A stretch of 64,000 bases of DNA from Hyphomicrobiales bacterium (GCA_017305925.1 JAFKJW010000192.1:1-64000), one strand, 5' to 3'; numbered from the stretch's first letter, positions 8,372-18,498 are shown. The notes: a model not told the origin generated them from the sequence alone. Numbers and translations are program-made.

Positions 8372-9559
8372 ATGGTCAGCGGCAGGCAGGTTGAATCCGG
8401 GGCGGGCCCGATCCGCTTCGGCATGGTCGGCGGCGGGCAGGGCGCCTTCATCGGCGGCGTGCACCGGATCGCCGCCCGCATGGACGGCGAGTTCCAGCTC
8501 GTCGCCGGCGCGCTGTCCTCCAGCCCGGAAAAGGCGAAGGCCTCGGCCGTGGAGCTCGGCCTTGACCCCGCCCGCAGCTACGGCACCTTTCAGGAGATGG
8601 CGCGGGCCGAGGCGAAGCGGCCGGACGGTATCGAGGCCGTCGCCATCGTCACGCCGAACCACATGCACTATCCGGTGGCCAAGGCCTTTCTGGAAGCGGG
8701 CATTCACGTCATCTGCGACAAGCCGCTGACCTCCAGCCTGGCAGACGCCAAAAAGCTCGCCGCGCTGGTGGAAAAGTCCGGCAGGGTCTTCGTGCTCACC
8801 CACAATTACACCGGCTACCCGATGGTTCGGCAGGCGCGCGAGATGATCGCCAGGGGGCAGCTCGGCGAGCTGCGCGTGGTCCAGGCCGAATATCCGCAGG
8901 ACTGGCTGACCGAGAAGGTGGAAGCCTCCGGCTCCAAGCAGGCCGCATGGCGCGTCGACCCGAAGCAGTCCGGCGTCGGCGGCTCGACCGGCGACATCGG
9001 CACGCATGCCTATAACCTCGCCCGCTTCGTCACCGGACTGGAGCTCGACAGCCTCTCGGCCGACCTCGATTCCTTCGTCGAAGGGCGCCTCCTCGACGAC
9101 AACGCCAATGTGCTGCTGCGCTTCAAGGCCAAGGGGAAGGGAAAGCCCGCCAAGGGCATGATCTGGGCAAGCCAGGTGGCGCCGGGCAACGAGAACGGCC
9201 TGAAGCTGCGCGTCTACGGCACCAAGGGCGGCCTGGAGTGGGTGCAGGCCGACCCGAACTATCTGTGGTTCACGCCCTTCGGCCAGCCCAGGCAGCTCAT
9301 CACGCGTGCCGGCGCGGGGTCCGGAGCCGCGGCCGCGCGCGTCACGCGCGTCCCGCCCGGCCATCCGGAAGGCTACCTGGAAGGCTTTGCCAACATCTAC
9401 CAGGAGGCCGCCCGCGCGATCCGGGCGGCGCGCAGAAAAGGCGGCAAGCCGCCGAAGGACGTGGTCTACCCGACGGTCCGGGACGGCGTGGAGGGCGTGG
9501 CCTTCGTCGAAGCCTGCGTGAGATCCTCGAAGAAGAACGCCGCCTGGACGAAGCTCTGA
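8372..9559 (+). CDS. Gfo/Idh/MocA family oxidoreductase
   Basis: NAD(P)-dependent sugar or cyclitol dehydrogenase of 395 residues. N-terminal Rossmann fold with GMVGGGQGAFIGGVH near residue 15, the family EKP-like motif as CDKPLTSS near 120, and the C-terminal-domain helix GGSTGDIGTHAYNL near 210 that carries the catalytic Asp-x-x-x-His. GGAGGAG lies just before ATG 8372. The pairing with an epimerase and the FCD-controlled promoter suggests oxidation of a glycoside, sugar or sugar acid, possibly at C3. The substrate is not assignable. Confidence 0.88.
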   Translation: MVSGRQVESGAGPIRFGMVGGGQGAFIGGVHRIAARMDGEFQLVAGALSSSPEKAKASAVELGLDPARSYGTFQEMARAEAKRPDGIEAVAIVTPNHMHYPVAKAFLEAGIHVICDKPLTSSLADAKKLAALVEKSGRVFVLTHNYTGYPMVRQAREMIARGQLGELRVVQAEYPQDWLTEKVEASGSKQAAWRVDPKQSGVGGSTGDIGTHAYNLARFVTGLELDSLSADLDSFVEGRLLDDNANVLLRFKAKGKGKPAKGMIWASQVAPGNENGLKLRVYGTKGGLEWVQADPNYLWFTPFGQPRQLITRAGAGSGAAAARVTRVPPGHPEGYLEGFANIYQEAARAIRAARRKGGKPPKDVVYPTVRDGVEGVAFVEACVRSSKKNAAWTKL

Positions 9560-9625
9560 CCGCTGCGGCCTGACAATCTCCGGCTGCCGGCGCGATTGCC
9601 GCGGGATGCAAAAGCCGCGGTGCTG

Positions 9626-9654
9626 TTGACTTCCGCGCGGGCTTCTCCTATTGC
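9626..9654 (+). promoter_or_regulatory. promoter of rpsD
   Basis: TTGACT (9626-9631), 17-base spacer, TATTGC (9649-9654). It is the only good sigma70-like pair in the 269-bp gap before rpsD and predicts a leader of about 165 nt. Confidence 0.55.
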
Positions 9655-9828
9655 GCAACCCGACGCCGGACGGAGACGCCCGGCGTTTCATTTGACGTGT
9701 CCCGTGGGTTTTTCCGCAAAGCGTGCGTGGAAAATCCTGTCAGGCCTCGAAAACCGAGGCCAGAGGAGGGCGCGTTTCCTTCGCCCGGAACGTGAGGTTC
9801 CGGGTTCAACTGTTTGAAAGGGAATGCG
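9655..9828 (+). promoter_or_regulatory. structured 5' leader of rpsD
   Basis: Three potential hairpins precede rpsD: CGCCGG with CCGGCG near 9663-9693, GCCTCG-AAAAC-CGAGGC near 9746-9762, and CCGGAAC-GTGA-GTTCCGG near 9785-9803, then a GAAAGGGA ribosome binding site. S4 autoregulates translation in several bacteria, so an autoregulatory leader is plausible; that role is inference. Confidence 0.4.
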
Positions 9829-10446
9829 ATGAGCAAGCGCGAATCCGCGAAATACAAGATCGACCGCCGGCTTGGCGAAAACATCTGGGGCCGCCCGAAG
9901 TCCCCGGTCAACAAGCGTGAATACGGTCCCGGCCAGCACGGCCAGCGCCGCAAGGGCAAGATGTCCGACTTCGGCCTCCAGCTCCGCGCCAAGCAGAAGC
10001 TGAAGGGCTATTACGGCGACATCTCCGAAAAGCAGTTCCGCAAGACCTATGAAGAGGCGGACCGCCGCAAGGGCGACACGCCGGACAACCTGATCGGCCT
10101 TCTGGAGTCGCGGCTCGACGCGATCGTCTATCGCGCCAAGTTCGTGCCGACGATCTTCGCGGCCCGCCAGTTCGTCAACCACGGCCATATCAACGTCAAC
10201 GGCCGCCGCGTCAACATCGGCTCCTACCAGTGCAAGGCCGGCGACGTGATCGAGGTGCGCGAGAAGTCCAAGCAGCTCGTCATCGTGCTGGAATCCGTGC
10301 AGTTGGCCGAGCGCGACGTGCCGGACTACATCGAGGCCGACCACAACAAGATGACCGCGAAATACGCGCGCGTCCCCGGCCTGTCGGACGTGCCCTATGC
10401 CGTCCAGATGGAGCCGAACCTGGTCGTCGAGTTCTACTCGCGCTGA
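9829..10446 (+). CDS. rpsD: 30S ribosomal protein S4
   Basis: Primary 16S rRNA-binding protein that nucleates 30S assembly, 205 residues, normal length. Begins [14 protein letters not shown]; the S4 RNA-binding domain covers about residues 94-155 ([26 protein letters not shown]). It ends EFYSR as in other alphaproteobacterial S4. The start at 9829 has GAAAGGGA upstream; an in-frame ATG at 9814 is too far 5'. It stands alone with its own promoter and terminator, outside the alpha operon, as usual in this group. Confidence 0.98.
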   Translation: MSKRESAKYKIDRRLGENIWGRPKSPVNKREYGPGQHGQRRKGKMSDFGLQLRAKQKLKGYYGDISEKQFRKTYEEADRRKGDTPDNLIGLLESRLDAIVYRAKFVPTIFAARQFVNHGHINVNGRRVNIGSYQCKAGDVIEVREKSKQLVIVLESVQLAERDVPDYIEADHNKMTAKYARVPGLSDVPYAVQMEPNLVVEFYSR

Positions 10447-10470
10447 CGCTGCCCGTATCCTGAATGCCGA

Positions 10471-10500
10471 AGGGCGGTCCACGGGCCGCCCTTTTTGTTT
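10471..10500 (+). terminator. intrinsic terminator of rpsD
   Basis: AGGGCGG (10471-10477) pairs with CCGCCCT (10486-10492), immediately followed by CTTTTTGTTT. Classic GC stem with U-run, 25 bases after the rpsD stop. Confidence 0.85.
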
Positions 10501-10589
10501 GCACGGCCTTCAGCATGACCTTTGGAAAACTTCGGTCGGCGGTTTTTCCGCTGGCGGAATCGGAGCCGCGGCGCTAAGCACCGACTCCC

Positions 10590-12218
10590 ATGGCGCGATA
10601 TGTATTCATCACCGGCGGCGTGGTTTCCTCACTCGGAAAGGGCATAGCGGCGGCAGCCCTCGGCGCGCTTCTGCAAGCGCGTGGCTACCGTGTGCGGATC
10701 CGCAAGCTCGATCCCTATCTCAACGTCGATCCCGGCACGATGTCGCCCTACCAGCACGGCGAGGTGTTCGTGACCGACGACGGGGCGGAGACCGACCTCG
10801 ACCTCGGCCATTACGAGCGCTTCACCGGCCGCTCGGCCAACCAGAGCGACAACATCACGACGGGCCGCATCTACAAGAACATCATCGACCGCGAGCGGCG
10901 CGGCGACTATCTCGGCGCCACCGTGCAGGTGATCCCGCACGTCACCGACGAGATCAAGAGCTTCATCCTCGACGGCAACGAGGAGTACGATTTCGTCATC
11001 TGCGAGATCGGCGGCACGGTGGGCGACATCGAGGCCATGCCCTTCTTGGAGGCGATCCGGCAGGTCGGCAACGACCTGAAGCGGGGCCAGTGCGTCTACA
11101 TTCACCTGACGCTGATGCCTTATATCCCGACGGCGGGCGAGCTGAAGACCAAGCCGACGCAGCACTCCGTGAAGGAGTTGCGCTCCATCGGCATCGCGCC
11201 TGATATCCTGCTGGTCCGCGCCGACCGCGCCATTCCGAGGGAGGAGCGGCGCAAGCTGTCGCTGTTCTGCAATGTGCGCGAGAGCGCGGTGATCCAGGCG
11301 CTCGACGTCGGGCACATCTACGACGTGCCGATGGCCTATCACAAGGAAGGGCTGGATTCCGAGGTCTTGGCGGCCTTCGGCATCGACCCGGCGCCAAAAC
11401 CGCGCATGGAACGCTGGCAGGAGATCTCGCAGCGCATCCACAATCCGGAAGGCGAGGTGACGATCGCGGTGGTCGGCAAATACACCGGCCTGAAGGACGC
11501 CTACAAATCGCTGATGGAAGCGCTGGCGCATGGCGGCATGGCCAACCGCGTCAAGGTGAAGCTCGCCTGGATCGAGAGCGAGATTTTCGAAAAGGAAGAC
11601 CCGACGCCCTGGCTCGACAAGGTGCACGGCATCCTCGTGCCGGGCGGTTTTGGGGAGCGCGGCTCGGAGGGCAAGATCCTGGCCGCGAAGTTCGCGCGCG
11701 AGCGCAAGGTGCCCTATTTCGGCATCTGCTTCGGAATGCAGATGGCCTGCATCGAGGCGGCGCGGTCGCTGGCCGGCATCGAGGGCGCGTCCTCGACCGA
11801 GTTCGGCCCGGCGAAGGAGCCCGTCGTCGGTCTGATGACCGAATGGCTGAAGGGCAACATGCTGGAAAAGCGGCGCGAGGCCGGCGACCTCGGCGGCACG
11901 ATGCGGCTCGGCGCCTATGAGGCGCGGCTGACCGAGGGCTCGAAGATCGCGGAAATCTACGGCGGGACGCAGATTTCGGAGCGCCACCGCCACCGCTACG
12001 AGGTCAATATCGACTACAAGCAGCGCCTGGAGGATGTCGGGCTGGTCTTCGCCGGCATGTCGCCGGACGGCGTGCTGCCGGAAACCGTGGAATATGCGGA
12101 TCACCCGTGGTTCATCGGGGTGCAGTACCATCCGGAGCTGAAGAGCCGACCCTTCGAACCGCATCCGCTCTTCGCCAGCTTCATCAATGCCGCCGTGGAG
12201 CAGAGCCGGCTGGTATAG
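10590..12218 (+). CDS. pyrG: CTP synthase
   Basis: Converts UTP to CTP with glutamine and ATP; 542 residues. The N-terminal amidoligase domain begins with [14 protein letters not shown], and GGTVGDIE is visible. The C-terminal class I glutamine amidotransferase has catalytic Cys in FGICFGMQ and the His-Glu of QYHPE. In many Rhizobiales pyrG is followed by kdsA; here a leftward permease and a VOC gene separate them. Upstream is rpsD, not secG. No strong Shine-Dalgarno precedes the ATG. Confidence 0.98.
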   Translation: MARYVFITGGVVSSLGKGIAAAALGALLQARGYRVRIRKLDPYLNVDPGTMSPYQHGEVFVTDDGAETDLDLGHYERFTGRSANQSDNITTGRIYKNIIDRERRGDYLGATVQVIPHVTDEIKSFILDGNEEYDFVICEIGGTVGDIEAMPFLEAIRQVGNDLKRGQCVYIHLTLMPYIPTAGELKTKPTQHSVKELRSIGIAPDILLVRADRAIPREERRKLSLFCNVRESAVIQALDVGHIYDVPMAYHKEGLDSEVLAAFGIDPAPKPRMERWQEISQRIHNPEGEVTIAVVGKYTGLKDAYKSLMEALAHGGMANRVKVKLAWIESEIFEKEDPTPWLDKVHGILVPGGFGERGSEGKILAAKFARERKVPYFGICFGMQMACIEAARSLAGIEGASSTEFGPAKEPVVGLMTEWLKGNMLEKRREAGDLGGTMRLGAYEARLTEGSKIAEIYGGTQISERHRHRYEVNIDYKQRLEDVGLVFAGMSPDGVLPETVEYADHPWFIGVQYHPELKSRPFEPHPLFASFINAAVEQSRLV

Positions 12219-12285
12219 CGCCGGCCGCCAAGGGACCGGCGCGGCGGAGAGCAAGCGCCCCCGCCGCGACGCTGCTTTCGTCCGC

Positions 12286-13740
12286 TCAGGCTTTTGCCAG
12301 CGCGCCGGATCGCGCGGCCGCGCCGCGCAGCACGTAGTAGATGACGCCGGAGATCGCCACGCCGAAGAACCAGCCATAGATGCCCCACCAGGACGGCATG
12401 ATGTCGGTGAAGCCCGGCAGGATCGACGAGAACAGGATGCCGACGGCGAAGGCGACGAGGGCGTTCGTGTTCCAGCCGTTCCCGAAGCGGTATTCGCCGT
12501 CCTCGCGATAGAGCGCCTCGACGTCCAGCCGGCCTTTGCGGATCAGGTAGTAGTCGACCATCATGACGCCGAAGATCGGCCCCATCGTGTTGCCGACCAT
12601 GCCGACGAAATGCGCCGCGCCGCCTTCCCAGGGCGCGAAGGGATAGAGCGCAAGCGCGATCAGCGCGGCGATGTAGCCGCCCTTCTTGAAGTCGATCTGC
12701 CTCGGGAAGACGTTGGCGAAGTCGAAGGCCGGCGAGACGAAGTTCGCCACCACGTTGATGCCGAGCGTCGCGACGGCGAAGGTCAGCGCGGCCAGCAGCG
12801 CCAGGAACCAGCTGTCGAACTTGGCCGAGATCTGGTCAGGATGCAGCAGCACCTCGTTGTAGACGTTGAACGCGGCGATCGTGGTGATGCCGGCGACCAG
12901 CGAGAACAGGATCAGATTGACCGGAAGTCCCCAGATATTGCCCTTGGTCAGCGCCCGTTCCGATGGGCAGTAACGCGAGAAGTCGCAAAAATTCAGATAG
13001 AGCGCGGAGAAATACGTGACCCATATGGCGGCGACCGCGAACAGCGCCGAGAGCGAACCGGGCGCGCCCGGCACGCCGGCATCCTTGGTCTTCTCGAGGA
13101 GGACGTCCATCGGGATGTCGCTGGAAAGGCTCAAGCCGCCCGCCTTGATCGTGAGATAGATCGCCAGCAGCAGCATCATGATCCAGACGGCGGGGCCGGC
13201 CCAGTCCTGGAAGCGGCGCACGGTCTCCATGCCGCGCTGGATGATGAGGAGTTGCAGCGCCCAGACGACGACGTAGCAGATCACCTCCAGCGTCGAGTGG
13301 CCGAGCATATGGCTGTTCTGGTGGAAGAAGAGCATGCTCTCGTTGCGGGTGAGCAGCGCGACGATGGCGCCGGAGGCGGCGGCCGTCTGCGCGCCGTACC
13401 AGAAGCAGGCAACGATGGCGCGCACCAGCGCGGGCAGGTTGGCGCCCCATATGCCGAAGGAGGCGCGGGCAAGCACCGGGAACGGCACGCCGGTGCGGAC
13501 ACCCGCTATGCCCACGAGGTGCATCAGCGCGAAGATGATGAGCGAGCCGATGCCGATGGCAAGCAGGAAGTTGACGAAACCGCCGCAGAACAGGAACAGG
13601 CTCGCGGCGAGATAATAGCCCCACAGGCTGTGCACGTCCGACGTCCAGACGTTGAAGATCGAGAACGGTCCCCAGTTGCGCACCGTGGCCGGCGCAAGAT
13701 CTTCATTGTAGAGAGAGGGAGAGGCATTCGGAATGTTCAT
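12286..13740 (-). CDS. NCS1-family nucleobase/allantoin/thiamine permease
   Basis: Membrane transporter of 484 residues with about 12 hydrophobic segments and the NCS1 hallmark N-terminus (NEDLAPATVRNWGPFSIFNVW) followed by a long membrane core. The family imports uracil, cytosine, allantoin, hydantoins or thiamine with H+ or Na+. Start 13740 (MNIPNASPSLYN) has GGAG 6 bases upstream. It converges on pyrG and diverges from the VOC gene. No pyrimidine or purine catabolic genes are adjacent, so the substrate is open. Confidence 0.88.
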   Translation of the reverse strand: MNIPNASPSLYNEDLAPATVRNWGPFSIFNVWTSDVHSLWGYYLAASLFLFCGGFVNFLLAIGIGSLIIFALMHLVGIAGVRTGVPFPVLARASFGIWGANLPALVRAIVACFWYGAQTAAASGAIVALLTRNESMLFFHQNSHMLGHSTLEVICYVVVWALQLLIIQRGMETVRRFQDWAGPAVWIMMLLLAIYLTIKAGGLSLSSDIPMDVLLEKTKDAGVPGAPGSLSALFAVAAIWVTYFSALYLNFCDFSRYCPSERALTKGNIWGLPVNLILFSLVAGITTIAAFNVYNEVLLHPDQISAKFDSWFLALLAALTFAVATLGINVVANFVSPAFDFANVFPRQIDFKKGGYIAALIALALYPFAPWEGGAAHFVGMVGNTMGPIFGVMMVDYYLIRKGRLDVEALYREDGEYRFGNGWNTNALVAFAVGILFSSILPGFTDIMPSWWGIYGWFFGVAISGVIYYVLRGAAARSGALAKA

Positions 13741-13910
13741 GGCATTCTCCGTATTCCACCCTGCCTGTCCGTGAGGCATCCTGCCTTTCGGTGAGGCATA
13801 TTGACGCTATGCCTCCAAGGTGGGCGCGTCTACGCGCAACCGCGCGCCGGCGGGACATTCAACAGCATTTTCGCTTGTTTCGCCGCCGGGTTTGGGGCAA
13901 TCGCTCGGCC

Positions 13911-14774
13911 ATGGCCCGCGCTGCCCGTTCCATCGATCATTGCGTCCTGCCTGCGGCCGATCTGGCGGCCGCGCGCGAGCGGCTGTCGCGGCTGGGTTTC
14001 ACCGTCGCGCCCGAGGGCGTGCATCCCTTCGGCACGAAGAACTGCTGCGTCTATTTCGCCGACGACACTTTTATCGAGCCTCTGGCGGTCGCGGACCGGG
14101 TGAAGACCGAGATCGCCGCCATGCGGGGAAACGTCTTCGTGGCGAGAGACCGCGCCTGGCGCTACCGCCGCGGCGAGGAAGGCTTTTCGGCGCTGGTCTT
14201 CGCGACGGCGGATGCCGACGCCGATCATGAAGGCTTCGTCCGCGCCGGTCTTTCGGCAGGCGACATGCTGACCTTCTCGCGCCCCTTCCTCGATGCGCTC
14301 GGCCGCAAGGACAAGGCATCGTTCAAGCTGGCCTTTGCCGCCGACCTGCGCGCGCCCGATACGTTCTTCTTCACCTGCGAGAGGCTGAACACGCCGGTCG
14401 TCGACCGCTCGGCGCTCCAGCGTCATCCGAATGGCGCAAAATGCATCAGGGCGGTTCGCCTCTCGGCCTCCGAGCCCGCCGACTTCGCCGCTTTTCTGCA
14501 GGAAGTGACTTGGTCGAAAGGCGTGCCGGCCGGCGACGGCATGCTGAGCTTCGAAGCGGGCAACGGCACCCTGATGGTCGGGCGCGAAAGACCGGAGCCT
14601 TCCGGGCCCAATCCCGGCCTCAGGCTCAGCGGCATCGTCTTCGGCGTGGACGACGTTGCCTCCGTCGCGGCCCTGCTGGACGCCGCGGGCATCGACTGCC
14701 AGCGCGACGGCGGCGGCCTGCGCGTCGCGGCTTCCGCCGGGCAGGGCGCGGATTTCTTTTTCGAGGAGACGTGA
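13911..14774 (+). CDS. VOC/glyoxalase-like domain protein
   Basis: Protein of 287 residues with two vicinal-oxygen-chelate-like halves. The first begins [19 protein letters not shown] and the second lies near residue 170 onward. It resembles Glyoxalase_3-type domain proteins with no known substrate. The start at 13911 begins at the domain; more upstream sequence is open but low-quality. Its TGA overlaps the kdsA ATG (GTGATGA), so it is translationally coupled to kdsA. Function unknown. Confidence 0.75.
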   Translation: MARAARSIDHCVLPAADLAAARERLSRLGFTVAPEGVHPFGTKNCCVYFADDTFIEPLAVADRVKTEIAAMRGNVFVARDRAWRYRRGEEGFSALVFATADADADHEGFVRAGLSAGDMLTFSRPFLDALGRKDKASFKLAFAADLRAPDTFFFTCERLNTPVVDRSALQRHPNGAKCIRAVRLSASEPADFAAFLQEVTWSKGVPAGDGMLSFEAGNGTLMVGRERPEPSGPNPGLRLSGIVFGVDDVASVAALLDAAGIDCQRDGGGLRVAASAGQGADFFFEET

Positions 14775-15604
14775 TGAGCGGACCCAATCCCACGGTCGTG
14801 GCCGGCGGCGTGACCTTCGCCAACGATGCGCCGCTGGCGCTGATCGCCGGGCCGTGCCAGCTCGAATCGCGCCAGCATGCCTTCGACATGGCAGGCGCGC
14901 TGAAGGAGCTGGCGGGCAGGCTCGGCATCGGGCTCGTCTACAAGTCGAGCTTCGACAAGGCGAACCGCACCTCGCTTTCCGGCAGGCGCGGCGCGGGACT
15001 CGACGCGGCCCTGCCGATCTTTTCCGACATCCGCGAACAGTTCGGGCTGCCGGTGCTGACCGACGTCCATACGGCGGAACAATGCGGCCTCGTCGCGGAG
15101 GCGGTGGACGTGCTGCAAATCCCCGCCTTCCTGTCCCGGCAGACCGACCTGCTCGTCGCCGCCGCCCATACCGGCAAGGTTGTCAATGTGAAGAAGGGCC
15201 AGTTCCTCGCCCCCTGGGACATGAAGAACGTGCTGGACAAGCTGACGCAATCGGGCAATCCGAACGTGCTGCTGACCGAACGCGGCGTCTCCTTCGGCTA
15301 CAACACGCTGGTGTCGGACATGCGCGCCCTGCCGATCATGGCTGGGCTCGGCGCGCCGGTGATCTTCGACGCCACGCATTCGGTGCAGCAGCCGGGCGGG
15401 CAGGGCGGCTCGACCGGCGGCGAGCGGCGCTTCGTGGCGACGCTGGCGCGCGCGGCGGTCGCGGTCGGCGTGGCCGGCGTCTTCATCGAGACGCACCAGG
15501 ACCCCGACAATGCGCCCTCGGACGGCCCGAACATGGTGCCGCTGAAGGACATGCCGGCGCTGCTTGAAAAACTGATAGAGCTCGACCGCGTCGCGAAGCG
15601 CTGA
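14774..15604 (+). CDS. kdsA: 3-deoxy-8-phosphooctulonate synthase (Kdo8P synthase)
   Basis: Condenses PEP with arabinose 5-phosphate to give Kdo 8-phosphate for LPS inner core; 276 residues. KSSFDKANR and the ARQTDL-like SRQTDL segment are conserved. The N-terminal motif is IAGPCQLES, with the Cys that binds metal in class II enzymes (E. coli has GGMNVLES with Asn), so this is predicted metal-dependent. Other ligands fit His, Glu and Asp in [11 protein letters not shown]. It starts inside the stop of the VOC gene. Confidence 0.96.
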   Translation: MSGPNPTVVAGGVTFANDAPLALIAGPCQLESRQHAFDMAGALKELAGRLGIGLVYKSSFDKANRTSLSGRRGAGLDAALPIFSDIREQFGLPVLTDVHTAEQCGLVAEAVDVLQIPAFLSRQTDLLVAAAHTGKVVNVKKGQFLAPWDMKNVLDKLTQSGNPNVLLTERGVSFGYNTLVSDMRALPIMAGLGAPVIFDATHSVQQPGGQGGSTGGERRFVATLARAAVAVGVAGVFIETHQDPDNAPSDGPNMVPLKDMPALLEKLIELDRVAKR

Positions 15605-15619
15605 AACGCCCGCACCGAT

Positions 15620-16090
15620 TCAGTCGGCGGCCTTCAGGCTGGCGGCGATCTTCCCGACCAGTTTGTCGTATCTGGCCTTGGCGGCCTTCGGATAGTCGAT
15701 GGAAACGGTGCGGATCACGCCGTCGCGGCCAAACAGGCGGCGCTCGTAAAAAATCCTGTCGCCCTGGTAGCCGGAAAGGACAGACCAGTTCGCGCCGATC
15801 TTGTGGTAGGTGATCTCGCGCCGGGTCCCGTCGCCGCCGAGCTGGTCGGCGACGTAACCGGCCGGCGTCTCGTCATCGATGTTGGCGATTCCGGAGCAGA
15901 TGAGGCTTGCGCCGTCGGACGCCAGCCATTGCTGCCCGTCGCCATTGTCGGGCTCCGGCTGCTTCTCGGTGAAAACGTCGTCGGGGAAGGTGCATACCGT
16001 CCCGAAGCGCGCATTGACATAGGTGAACGGCTTCGCTTCGGCCGCGCCGGACACTGCCAGAAGCAGGAAGGTCAGCGCGAGCCGGCGCAT
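15620..16090 (-). CDS. periplasmic protein of unknown function
   Basis: 156 residues starting with a clear signal peptide (MRRLALTFLLLAVSGAAEA, cleavage before KPF). The mature part has single Cys residues in GTVCTFPDD and SLICSGI that could form a disulfide. Not recognised beyond a conserved rhizobial secreted protein. It begins 5 bp after moaA on the same strand, so is likely co-transcribed. The start at 16090 is chosen because upstream codons lack a signal peptide. Confidence 0.7.
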   Translation of the reverse strand: MRRLALTFLLLAVSGAAEAKPFTYVNARFGTVCTFPDDVFTEKQPEPDNGDGQQWLASDGASLICSGIANIDDETPAGYVADQLGGDGTRREITYHKIGANWSVLSGYQGDRIFYERRLFGRDGVIRTVSIDYPKAAKARYDKLVGKIAASLKAAD

Positions 16091-16095
16091 GGGCG

Positions 16096-17091
16096 TCAGC
16101 CGCCGGTGACGCTCATGTGCCGCCCTACGGCCGGCCGCCGGCTGCGGCGGTCGATGACGAAATCGTGCCCCTTCGGCTTGCGGGCGATCGCCGCGTCGAT
16201 GGCGCGCGACAGCAACTCGTTGCCCTCCGACGCACGCAGCGGCGCCCTGAGGTCGGCGGCGTCCTCCTGGCCGAGGCACATATAGAGCGTGCCGGTGCAG
16301 GTGATGCGCACCCGGTTGCAGCTTTCGCAGAAATTATGGGTGAGCGGGGTGATGAAGCCCAGTCGCCCGCCCGTCTCGGCGACCTCGGCATAGCGGGCGG
16401 GACCGCCCGTCCTGTAGGGGATATCGGTCAGCGTGAATTCGGCCTCGAGCGACCGGCGCAGAGCCGAAAGCGGCAAATACTGGTCGGTGCGGTCGATGTC
16501 GATCTCGCCCATCGGCATCGTCTCGATCACCGTGAGATCCATGCCGCGTCCGTGCGCCCAGCGCATCAGCGCGGGGATCTCGCGATCGTTGAAGTCCTTC
16601 AGCGCGACGGCGTTGATCTTGATCTCCAGACCGGCGGCTTGCGCCGCGTCGATCCCCGCCAGAACCTTGTCCAGGTCGCCCCAGCGCGTCACCGCGCGGA
16701 ATTTTACGGGATCGAGCGTGTCGAGGGACACGTTGATGCGGCGCACGCCGGCATCGGCGAGCTCGCCCGCGAAGCGAGCAAGCTGGGAGCCGTTCGTGGT
16801 CAGGGTGAGCTCGTCGAGAGCGCCTGTCCTCAGGTGCCGGGAGAGTTCGCGGACGAGATGCATGACGTTCTTGCGAACCAGCGGCTCGCCGCCGGTCAGC
16901 CTGAGCTTGCGCACGCCTTTTCCGACGAAGACGCTGCACAGCCGGTCCAGTTCCTCCAGCGTGAGCAGATCCCGCCTGGGCAGGAACGTCATGTCCTCCG
17001 CCATGCAATAGGTGCAGCGAAAGTCGCAGCGGTCCGTGACCGATACGCGCAGATAGGTGATCTCCCTGCCGAAGGGATCGATCATGCTCAT
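16096..17091 (-). CDS. moaA: GTP 3',8-cyclase (molybdenum cofactor biosynthesis protein A)
   Basis: Radical SAM enzyme that with MoaC converts GTP to cyclic pyranopterin phosphate; 331 residues. The N-terminal cluster motif is CDFRCTYC, the C-terminal cluster [13 protein letters not shown]...C, and the essential C-terminal double glycine is present (SVTGG). GGEPL is also visible. Start 17091 gives [18 protein letters not shown], matching family members; ATG 17085 is an alternative. No moaC, moaD or moaE lies nearby. Confidence 0.96.
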   Translation of the reverse strand: MSMIDPFGREITYLRVSVTDRCDFRCTYCMAEDMTFLPRRDLLTLEELDRLCSVFVGKGVRKLRLTGGEPLVRKNVMHLVRELSRHLRTGALDELTLTTNGSQLARFAGELADAGVRRINVSLDTLDPVKFRAVTRWGDLDKVLAGIDAAQAAGLEIKINAVALKDFNDREIPALMRWAHGRGMDLTVIETMPMGEIDIDRTDQYLPLSALRRSLEAEFTLTDIPYRTGGPARYAEVAETGGRLGFITPLTHNFCESCNRVRITCTGTLYMCLGQEDAADLRAPLRASEGNELLSRAIDAAIARKPKGHDFVIDRRSRRPAVGRHMSVTGG

Positions 17092-17342
17092 TTCACAGTC
17101 CGTTTCCGCCGGGACGTATCCGGCCGATCCTGTCTTATCTCGGATGTCACGGGACGGCAATCAAGGGAGAATCGGTCGGGAAAACCGGGAGCCCGCGGGG
17201 CCGAAAATTGCCGGAGACTTGATTGCCGTGCCATTTCGTACCATTTCACGTTGCGCTCAACGGAATTGAATTCCAGCCGCGTCCGGCTGGCGCTATCTTC
17301 GTCCGTGAAGCGGCAAGGACAGGCAAGCGAGGCTTTCTCCCC

Positions 17343-18191
17343 GTGAACACCATCACCCATCTCCGCCCCGGGGCGCTCAAGCCCGTCGATCCGATCTGGG
17401 ACGCCGTGCGCGAGGAAGCCGCGGCGGCCATCGAGAACGACCCGCTGCTGGGGGCGTTCCTCTATTCGACGGTGCTCAACCAGGAGAACCTGGAGGATGC
17501 GATCATCCACCGCGTCGCGCAGCGGCTCGACCATCACGACCTGAGCGCCGACCTGATCGCCCAGACCTACAAGGACATGGTGCGCGACCAGCCGGAATGG
17601 AGCAGCATCGTCCGCGTCGACATCCAGGCCTATTACGACCGCGATCCGGCCTGCGACCGCTTCATCATGCCGATCCTCTATTTCAAGGGATTCCATGCGG
17701 TCCAGACCCACCGCCTGGCGCACTGGCTGCACAATCGCGGCCGCAAGGACTTCGCGCTCTATCTGCAAAGCCGTTCCTCGGCGGTCTTCCAGGCGGACAT
17801 CAACCCGGCCGCGCGGCTCGGCAAGGGAATCTTCATCGACCATGCGACCGGCCTGGTGGTGGGCGAGACCGCCGTCGTCGAGGACAATGTCTCGATCCTG
17901 CACGGCGTGACGCTCGGCGGCACCGGCAAGGCGACCGGCGACCGGCATCCGAAGATCCGCTACGGCGTGCTGATCGGCGCCGGCGCCAAGATCCTCGGCA
18001 ATATCGAGGTCGGGCATTGCGCCAAGATCGCGGCGGGCTCCGTCGTGCTGACCTCCATCCCGCACAACAAGACCGCGGCCGGCGTGCCCGCGCGCGTCGT
18101 CGGCGAGACAGGCTGCGACCAGCCGTCGCGGCAGATGGACCAGCTCCTTCCTGACCGCGCGTTCGAGGACGTGCTGAGCTTCGATATCTGA
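17343..18191 (+). CDS. cysE: serine O-acetyltransferase
   Basis: Makes O-acetylserine from serine and acetyl-CoA, first step of cysteine synthesis; 282 residues. An N-terminal helical domain is followed by a left-handed beta helix with hexapeptide repeats and the catalytic segment HGVTLGGTGKATGDRHPKI. GTG 17343 is chosen because no ATG is available near the conserved N-terminus (ITHLRPGALKPVDPIWDAVR). A perfect palindrome GGAATTGAATTCC lies at 17262-17274 in the gap shared with moaA. cysK is about 6 kb downstream. Confidence 0.93.
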   Translation: MNTITHLRPGALKPVDPIWDAVREEAAAAIENDPLLGAFLYSTVLNQENLEDAIIHRVAQRLDHHDLSADLIAQTYKDMVRDQPEWSSIVRVDIQAYYDRDPACDRFIMPILYFKGFHAVQTHRLAHWLHNRGRKDFALYLQSRSSAVFQADINPAARLGKGIFIDHATGLVVGETAVVEDNVSILHGVTLGGTGKATGDRHPKIRYGVLIGAGAKILGNIEVGHCAKIAAGSVVLTSIPHNKTAAGVPARVVGETGCDQPSRQMDQLLPDRAFEDVLSFDI

Positions 18192-18291
18192 CGTTTTCGC
18201 GGGACATCCCGCCATCTGGCGGCTTTACAGCCGCGGCCGGCTCATGCCAGAAGCGCGGGCCGCCAATGATCGTTCCGCCAGGAGAAAGCCG

Positions 18292-18495
18292 TTGAAGCCC
18301 GAAGAAATCCGCAAGCTCGACGCCTACTTCAAGCGCGCGTTCCAGAACCCCAACCTCCAGGTGAAGGCACGGCCGCGCAAGGACGATTCCTGCGAGGTCT
18401 ATATCGGTGACGAGTTCCTCGGGATCGTCTTCAAGGACGAGGAAGAGGGCGACTACAATTTCTCGATGGCCATCCTGGACATCGATCTCGGCTGA
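18292..18495 (+). CDS. DUF3126 family protein
   Basis: Small conserved alphaproteobacterial protein of 67 residues, acidic at its C-terminus (AILDIDLG), with EVYIGDEFLGIVFKDEE typical of the family. The TTG at 18292 is preferred: AGGAG (18280-18284) lies 7 bases upstream and homologues begin at KPEEIRKLDAYF; an ATG at 18244 would add an unconserved stretch. Function unknown. It follows cysE by about 100 bp. Confidence 0.82.
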   Translation: MKPEEIRKLDAYFKRAFQNPNLQVKARPRKDDSCEVYIGDEFLGIVFKDEEEGDYNFSMAILDIDLG

Positions 18496-18498
18496 CGC

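Noticed and set aside
12218..12242. GCGCCGG/CCGGCGC stem between pyrG and the permease
   Set aside because: Seven pairs, 11-base loop and no U-run in either direction; kept only as a weak hairpin.
10629..12377. 582-codon frame on the minus strand
   Set aside because: Antisense to pyrG, whose sequence is unmistakable.
12187..13794. 535-codon frame on the plus strand
   Set aside because: Antisense to the NCS1 permease, Arg/Asp/Gln-rich with no recognisable domain.
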